Shown here in pieces: positions 32,580 through 37,044 of a stretch of 37,044 nucleotides of DNA (the stretch's first letter is position 1; each line of letters begins with the position of its first letter). The stretch covers positions 1-37,044 of the forward strand of contig MJGA01000094.1 of the NCBI GenBank assembly GCA_001910725.1. Reading direction: 5' to 3'. Source of the DNA: Phanerodontia chrysosporium (Eukaryota; Basidiomycota; Agaricomycetes; Polyporales; Phanerochaetaceae). Both the position numbers and the translations under genes were made by a program. The notes under the pieces were generated by a model, which worked only from the letters and a program-made list of their open reading frames with translations, ran no database searches and had not been told where the DNA came from.

Positions 32580-33664
32580 CTACGAGCTACCACTACCCGG
32601 CTGCAACACCGGAATCTGCTTCATCGTCTCATACGCCCTGAAGAGGTTGCCCGCGACGACGGGCTCGAGCGTCTCGACGGCGATGCGCAGGTTGTGCTCC
32701 GCAAGCCCCGCGCACGTCCGGCTGTACTCCTTGTCGCGCTTCGTGTACTCGGCGAGGAAGGCGGGGTCCGCGCGGCACTGCAGCACGCGCGTGCGCGTCT
32801 GCGCATCGAGCGGGTCGTCGAGCACCGTGATGAACGGCATCAGCGGCACGTCCCCTGGGCCCTTCTTGCCCACAAAGCGCACCATGTCCGGCAGGATCTC
32901 GACGATGCGCTCCTGCGTGTAGATGTCGATACGGCTGACCTGCACATCGGGTTCGTCACTGATTTGTGCGCATGTGAAGCATTCATGGACGTACGACGAA
33001 GTCTCGCAGCTTGTCTGTGTGTGGCTTGGGGTTCGGGTGCGTCCAGATGGCCGTGCTGACAGGTAGCTTCATCGGTACTTTCCGAGCCGTGTAGAGGTAG
33101 ATCACTCACCAATGCGTCGTCACTCTCTCGGGATGGTTCGCAAGGTCCAGAGACACCAGCGCGTACTCCACCAGCGCAGGCCGCCAAGTGTCCATCCACT
33201 TGCTAAACTTCTTGCCCATGTCGAGGATGCGGCGCTCCTCCGTGTTCTTCGCGGGCTCCTTCAGCAGCCCGTCGGACGCGTCGATCGCGTCTGCCGCGGG
33301 CGTAAGGCCGTGGTGCGGGACACACATGTTTTTGTGCGTGAGCTTCCAGTGCTCGCGCTGGCATTGTGCAGACTGGGCGAGACGCAGGCTCCTGAGCATG
33401 GAATCTGGCGCGCAGAAAAGGAGGCACATACGCAGTAGGTCGTGATCCTGCGCAAATTAAGTGAGCATCTCGGTCGGGCGTTCTCGGCACGCTTTAGGTG
33501 GTGCAAGATGCCCTGGTAGGGACCGCGTACACCCACCGGGCTACTCACCGACACCGTGCACACCGCTTCATCTGCTGTCCACTGGGCAGCGCGTCCGGGT
33601 CGAGCCCGCAGTGGAAGCAGGAGATGGTTGGTTTGTTCAGAGAGAGCGGCTTTCCCGGCTGCAT
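32580..33664 (-). CDS. MYND zinc-finger protein
   Basis: Five exons (minus strand) 33549-33664, 33432-33447, 33110-33372, 32995-33055 and 32580-32939 join in frame to 271 residues. The MYND finger is complete only after splicing: C16-x2-C19, C35-x2-C38, C44-x3-C48 and H57-x3-C61, with KRCARCRITTYCSAQCQ across three exons. MYND fingers bind proline-rich peptides and often sit in regulatory or methyltransferase-like proteins. No SET domain is visible here; the rest is a helical region (KFSKWMDTWRPALVEYALVS) and a C-terminal alpha/beta part (VSRIDIYTQERIVEILPDM) typical of fungal MYND-only proteins of unknown role. The second exon is just 16 nt. The start is the first ATG in frame before the finger. 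Confidence 0.82.
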
Positions 33665-34895
33665 GACGGCAAGAGGATGGTGGTGGTTGAAAAGAAATTG
33701 TGTCGGTTGTCAAAAGCGAGACGCGAAATAAATGGGCGCCTATACGTAAAGCGCGTCGCGCGTGGCTCCGTGGGCAACGCGTCCGGAATGGATGAGACGA
33801 TACATATTGGCATAGAGTGGCGCATTTCTTACTGAAGCAGATGAGAAGCGAAGCCTGGTTATCTAGATTAGCGGAATAGTGTATGCAGGCAGTGATAGAG
33901 CCCCGACGAACGAGTCCATTCGGGAACACCTACTGCTACCAAGTCGTAAGCATCGCTCAACGACGAACCTGAATGACTGGCCGCATGCAAATCAAGTACG
34001 ACGGTCGCGTCTCAGGTATAAAACAACTCGTCAGATTCGAGGGCCTTCTCCATGAACGCGCGTCAGAAAGTATGTTCTCACCGCAATCTTACCACTTGCC
34101 CGACGTAGTGCTAGCTGAGTGCGCCATGTTCCAATTGCATATCGTCGGCATGTTCACCTAGCATGTTATCTATGTGCGCAAGAAACTTGCCAGTACACTG
34201 CTTACAACCAAAGAGGGTTGTCGGTGCATGATGGCCGAATCGGCCGCGCGAGGAGCGTTTCCTAGCCAATTATCCACCTCTTCCGCGTCTTCTTGTCGAC
34301 ATGCAGGGACGTATCAGGATCTACCGGTAGGCGGTTGAGCGGGAAGTATTACTGCGCAGATAGGGCTAGCGACCGAAGGCAACATCGGTGGACATCGAGG
34401 ACCGGCCGAGATGCCACAGGCATGGATGCCCATGGGAGGAAGGGTTATTCTAGCTACGCCACATCTGTCCAGCAGGCCTAGGATGCTCATGCGGCGCGGC
34501 GCGTATCCCGTGTTCCTCGCTGTTTGCATCTGCGAATTCCCGGTGGTGGGCCGAGCTTGAGGCAGCTAGCGACATGCGTGGCAGTGTTTACAGGATTACT
34601 CCAGGGCCGAGGACCCTATCTGTGCCTTGACACACTGTGTGGCGGCTTCCCTCTGGCTGTTGGCCTGCGAGGTGTAGGATGGAGGTCGACGACTCGACGC
34701 TCGCTCCGACCTGTGATCGGACTTCGGAGACACCCGTCCGACGGGCGCCTGAACGCGTTAATTAAAGTTGTCATTTTTCTTTGCGGATTTTCCTCGCAAT
34801 TTCGTCATTCGCCCCTTTGCTACCTTACCACCACTACCTCTCTCATATTCCCCTCTCCTCCTCACCGCCCTTTCTTGCCCTCGCTCCTCCCAGCC
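33665..34895. other. Divergent intergenic region
   Basis: About 1.2 kb separates the divergent MYND (-) and thioesterase (+) genes. The last 90 bp are a CT-rich leader for the thioesterase. Several short open frames are present without any recognisable domain. Confidence 0.55.
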
Positions 34896-36781
34896 ATGCT
34901 TAACGCGGTCCGCCACGCAGCAAGCTCGTCCTCGCGGCGGCACATCGCCCGGCGCGCCATCTCGACCTCGCTCCCGAAGCACAACACCGCGTCCGAGGTC
35001 TCGCGCTCACAAGAGGTTGGCGCAGCGCTGGAGACGCAGGACGTGACGACTATGGACCGCCTGCTGCGAGTCGTGCGTACGTGCACCCCGGTTCTCTCCC
35101 CTCGCGGCCGTCGCTCACGGTGCCCGCAGGCGGACGCGTGAACCCCGCGAACCAGACGTACGTCGCCCTCAGGACCCGCCCCGCAGAGCCGAGCTGACCC
35201 CTCTACCCAGCGTGCTGCCCATGCGGAGCGGCGTCATGTGGTCCGAGTCGCTGCGCCGCTCGCGCGCAGGCCCGCCCACGGACGCGGACGCGCCCCTCCA
35301 TGACCTCATCCCGCGCACGATGGCCGATTCCTACTGCGAGCAGAACCTCCGCTTTGCGTCTGAGCCTGAGCTCTTTGAAAAGTACACGAACACCTCTGGC
35401 GGCGTCCGCACTGGCAAGCTCATGGAGCACCTCGACTCCCTCGCCGGTTCCATTGCGTACAAGCACATGCTTGGCCCCGTGGAAACGATCGGCAATCCGA
35501 CTGAGCTTGGCTTCTACCTCGTGACTGCATCTGTTGACAGGTGTGTATCTCCCTGCCTCGCGTACTGAATAGTTTTGACCACTCTGCAGATTGGATATGC
35601 TGGCATACATGAGCCCTGTGCGTGACATGCGCTTGAGTGGCCAGGTTATCTATGTTGGACGATCGTCCATGGAGGTTGCGGTGCGCATGGAAGCTATCAA
35701 CAGCGACGGCACGGAAGAGACTGTCATGCTAGGTCTGTGAGACGCATTGTTAGCGCAACCGAGTCTCATTCTTGCACAGGCCGTTTCTGTATGGTCTGCA
35801 GGGACAGCAAGACGCACAAAGCGCACGAAGTCAACCCACTCGTGATAGAGACGCCAGAGGATCAGCTGCTTTGGCGGATGGGCGAAGGTGCGTCTTTTCG
35901 TGCAGCATTGTGGCAAAGTGTCGAGGCTAAACGAGACTCTTAGCGCACAAGAATCGCCGCACGACTTCTGCCGTCCAGTCTCTTGCCCGTGTTCCTCCCT
36001 CATCAGCAGAAGCAGAGGCCCTACACTCTTTGTACCTGCAGTCGATAGTGCAATCCGAGACGGCTGATCCACGGGTGGCGAGCGATGAGCGCGTACCGAT
36101 GGGTACGACCCGCCTTGAGAAGACCCTGACGATGTACCCTCAGGAACGCAAGTGCGTTGGTTCCTCTTACACGTGTATCTGAAGACTTATCATCTCTCCC
36201 CATAGCATTCACCAGAAGATCTTTGGTGGTACGTACTTCGTCATGTATATGAGTGGAAGACAATTGAGTCTGGTGCAGGTTATTTGATGCGCCTGGCGTA
36301 TGAGCTAGGTTACTCTAATTCAATGCTCTTCACTCGCGGGCCAGTCCGTTTCCTCTCGCTCGACAGCATCTCATTTGCGCGTCCGGTACCAATTGGCTCC
36401 GTCCTCCGTCTCAAATCGCATATTCTCCATACAACCTCCACAAAAGAATTCCCCGCGCTTATTGTGAGCCATTTTCTTTCTAGGCCCCGGGCAATGTTTC
36501 TCACTTTACTACAGCACGTCGGTGTCAAAGCGAATGTCGTGGACATCCGGACAGGCAGCGAGCAGATGACAAACGACTTCCGTTTCACATGGTGCCGCGA
36601 AGACGGCGAACCGCTTCAACGCATGGTCGTGCCCATGACTTACCAAGGTGCGTTTCGGCGCTCCGTGCTGCGTAACATGCTGCTGACAGTCTTGGCAGAG
36701 GCGATGTGGTGGGTTGAGGGCAAGCGCGCGCTCGACCTCGGCGCCGAAATTCGCAGGATCCGTGCGGAGAAGCGGTCATAG
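34896..36781 (+). CDS. Mitochondrial double-hotdog acyl-CoA thioesterase (ACOT9-like)
   Basis: Ten exons (34896-35076, 35130-35157, 35211-35540, 35590-35732, 35780-35887, 35944-36151, 36206-36228, 36279-36463, 36515-36647, 36699-36781) join in frame to 473 residues. The enzyme hydrolyses acyl-CoA to free acid and CoA. The N-terminus is Arg/Ser-rich without acidic residues for about 35 positions (HAASSSSRRHIARRAISTS), a good mitochondrial targeting peptide. Hotdog domain 1 covers the region with GGVRTGKLMEHLDSLAGSIA and VTASVDRLDMLAYMSPV. Domain 2 begins at HQKIFGGYLMRLAYELGY and continues through FLSLDSISFARPVPIGS. Length and two-domain layout fit human ACOT9 and its fungal relatives. A CT-rich leader precedes the ATG. 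It is divergent from the MYND gene. Confidence 0.9.
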
Positions 36782-37044
36782 GCTTCGCGACCTTTGGGTT
36801 CGCACGAGCAAGCTTACTGATCTTCCGAAGGCATCGACAACTTCGACGCTGAGGACCACTGTGCTATCTAACGCCTATTTCTTACGGCTAAGTTATAATG
36901 ACCTCCACATGCTACTGCTAGCCACAACTATAGATGCAGCCTAGACTCATAGACTATTCATATCATAGACTATTCAACATACTTTGCTTTCGCCACATGT
37001 GCAAGCCATCGGAGGTCTGTTTGGATACCGGCGGTTAAGGTGAT
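36782..37044. other. 3' flank of the thioesterase gene
   Basis: 263 bp of AT-richer sequence containing two near-identical copies of a CATAGACTATTCA word around 36949-36979. No gene is seen before the window ends. Confidence 0.5.

Overview
The window looks like nuclear DNA of a filamentous basidiomycete, most likely an Agaricomycete. The evidence is GC-rich coding sequence, genes broken by many 45-65 bp GT-AG introns with GTRNGT-type donors, pyrimidine-rich leaders before start codons, and families typical of that class: a FunK1 protein kinase, a DUF6533 membrane protein, and a fungal MLKL-like helical-bundle protein. It is a chromosomal segment, not a plasmid, phage or bacterial island. I resolved twelve protein genes and two tRNA genes, and placed exon borders by reading frame continuity and splice signals.

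Layout. 1121-2098 (+) is an unknown basic/acidic protein. It is followed by about 2.1 kb of repeat-rich non-coding DNA: a 10-bp tandem repeat and two families of degenerate 34-60 bp repeats. 4249-6400 (+) is a tyrosine-kinase-like (TKL) kinase with a C-terminal C1-type zinc finger. 6401-8029 is non-coding but holds a 370-bp element with terminal inverted repeats and an intron-containing tRNA-Val(AAC) on the minus strand. 8030-11344 (+) is a multi-exon gene joining an MLKL-like N-terminal bundle to a catalytically dead kinase fold and a Pro/His-rich tail. 12142-15324 (+) is a FunK1 kinase. Convergent with it, 15574-20426 (-) is a 24-exon ERCC6L2-type Snf2 DNA repair translocase. 21440-22716 (+) is a DUF6533 membrane protein. 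23332-26592 (+) is the anaphase-promoting complex subunit APC4. 26852-28612 (-) is a six-blade kelch protein, 29413-30790 (-) a secreted Ser/Gly/Asn-rich protein, 32436-32506 (-) tRNA-Gly(GCC), 32580-33664 (-) a MYND zinc-finger protein, and 34896-36781 (+) a mitochondrial double-hotdog acyl-CoA thioesterase.

How the genes relate. Most are independent housekeeping genes (repair, cell cycle, polarity, acyl-CoA metabolism). The unusual part is 4.2-15.3 kb, where three consecutive same-strand genes all carry kinase folds: an apparently active TKL kinase, an MLKL-like pseudokinase and a FunK1 kinase. Animal necroptosis pairs a TKL kinase (RIPK3) with MLKL, so the adjacency is worth testing, although nothing in the sequence proves a functional link.

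A second pattern is that four otherwise well-conserved genes (MLKL-like, FunK1, ERCC6L2, secreted protein) each contain exactly one 1-base reading-frame break. Three of these fall in short GC-rich or homopolymer runs and the fourth maps to an interval that contains one. That favours assembly indels over four independent pseudogenes, and it affects how any automatic annotation of this region should be read.
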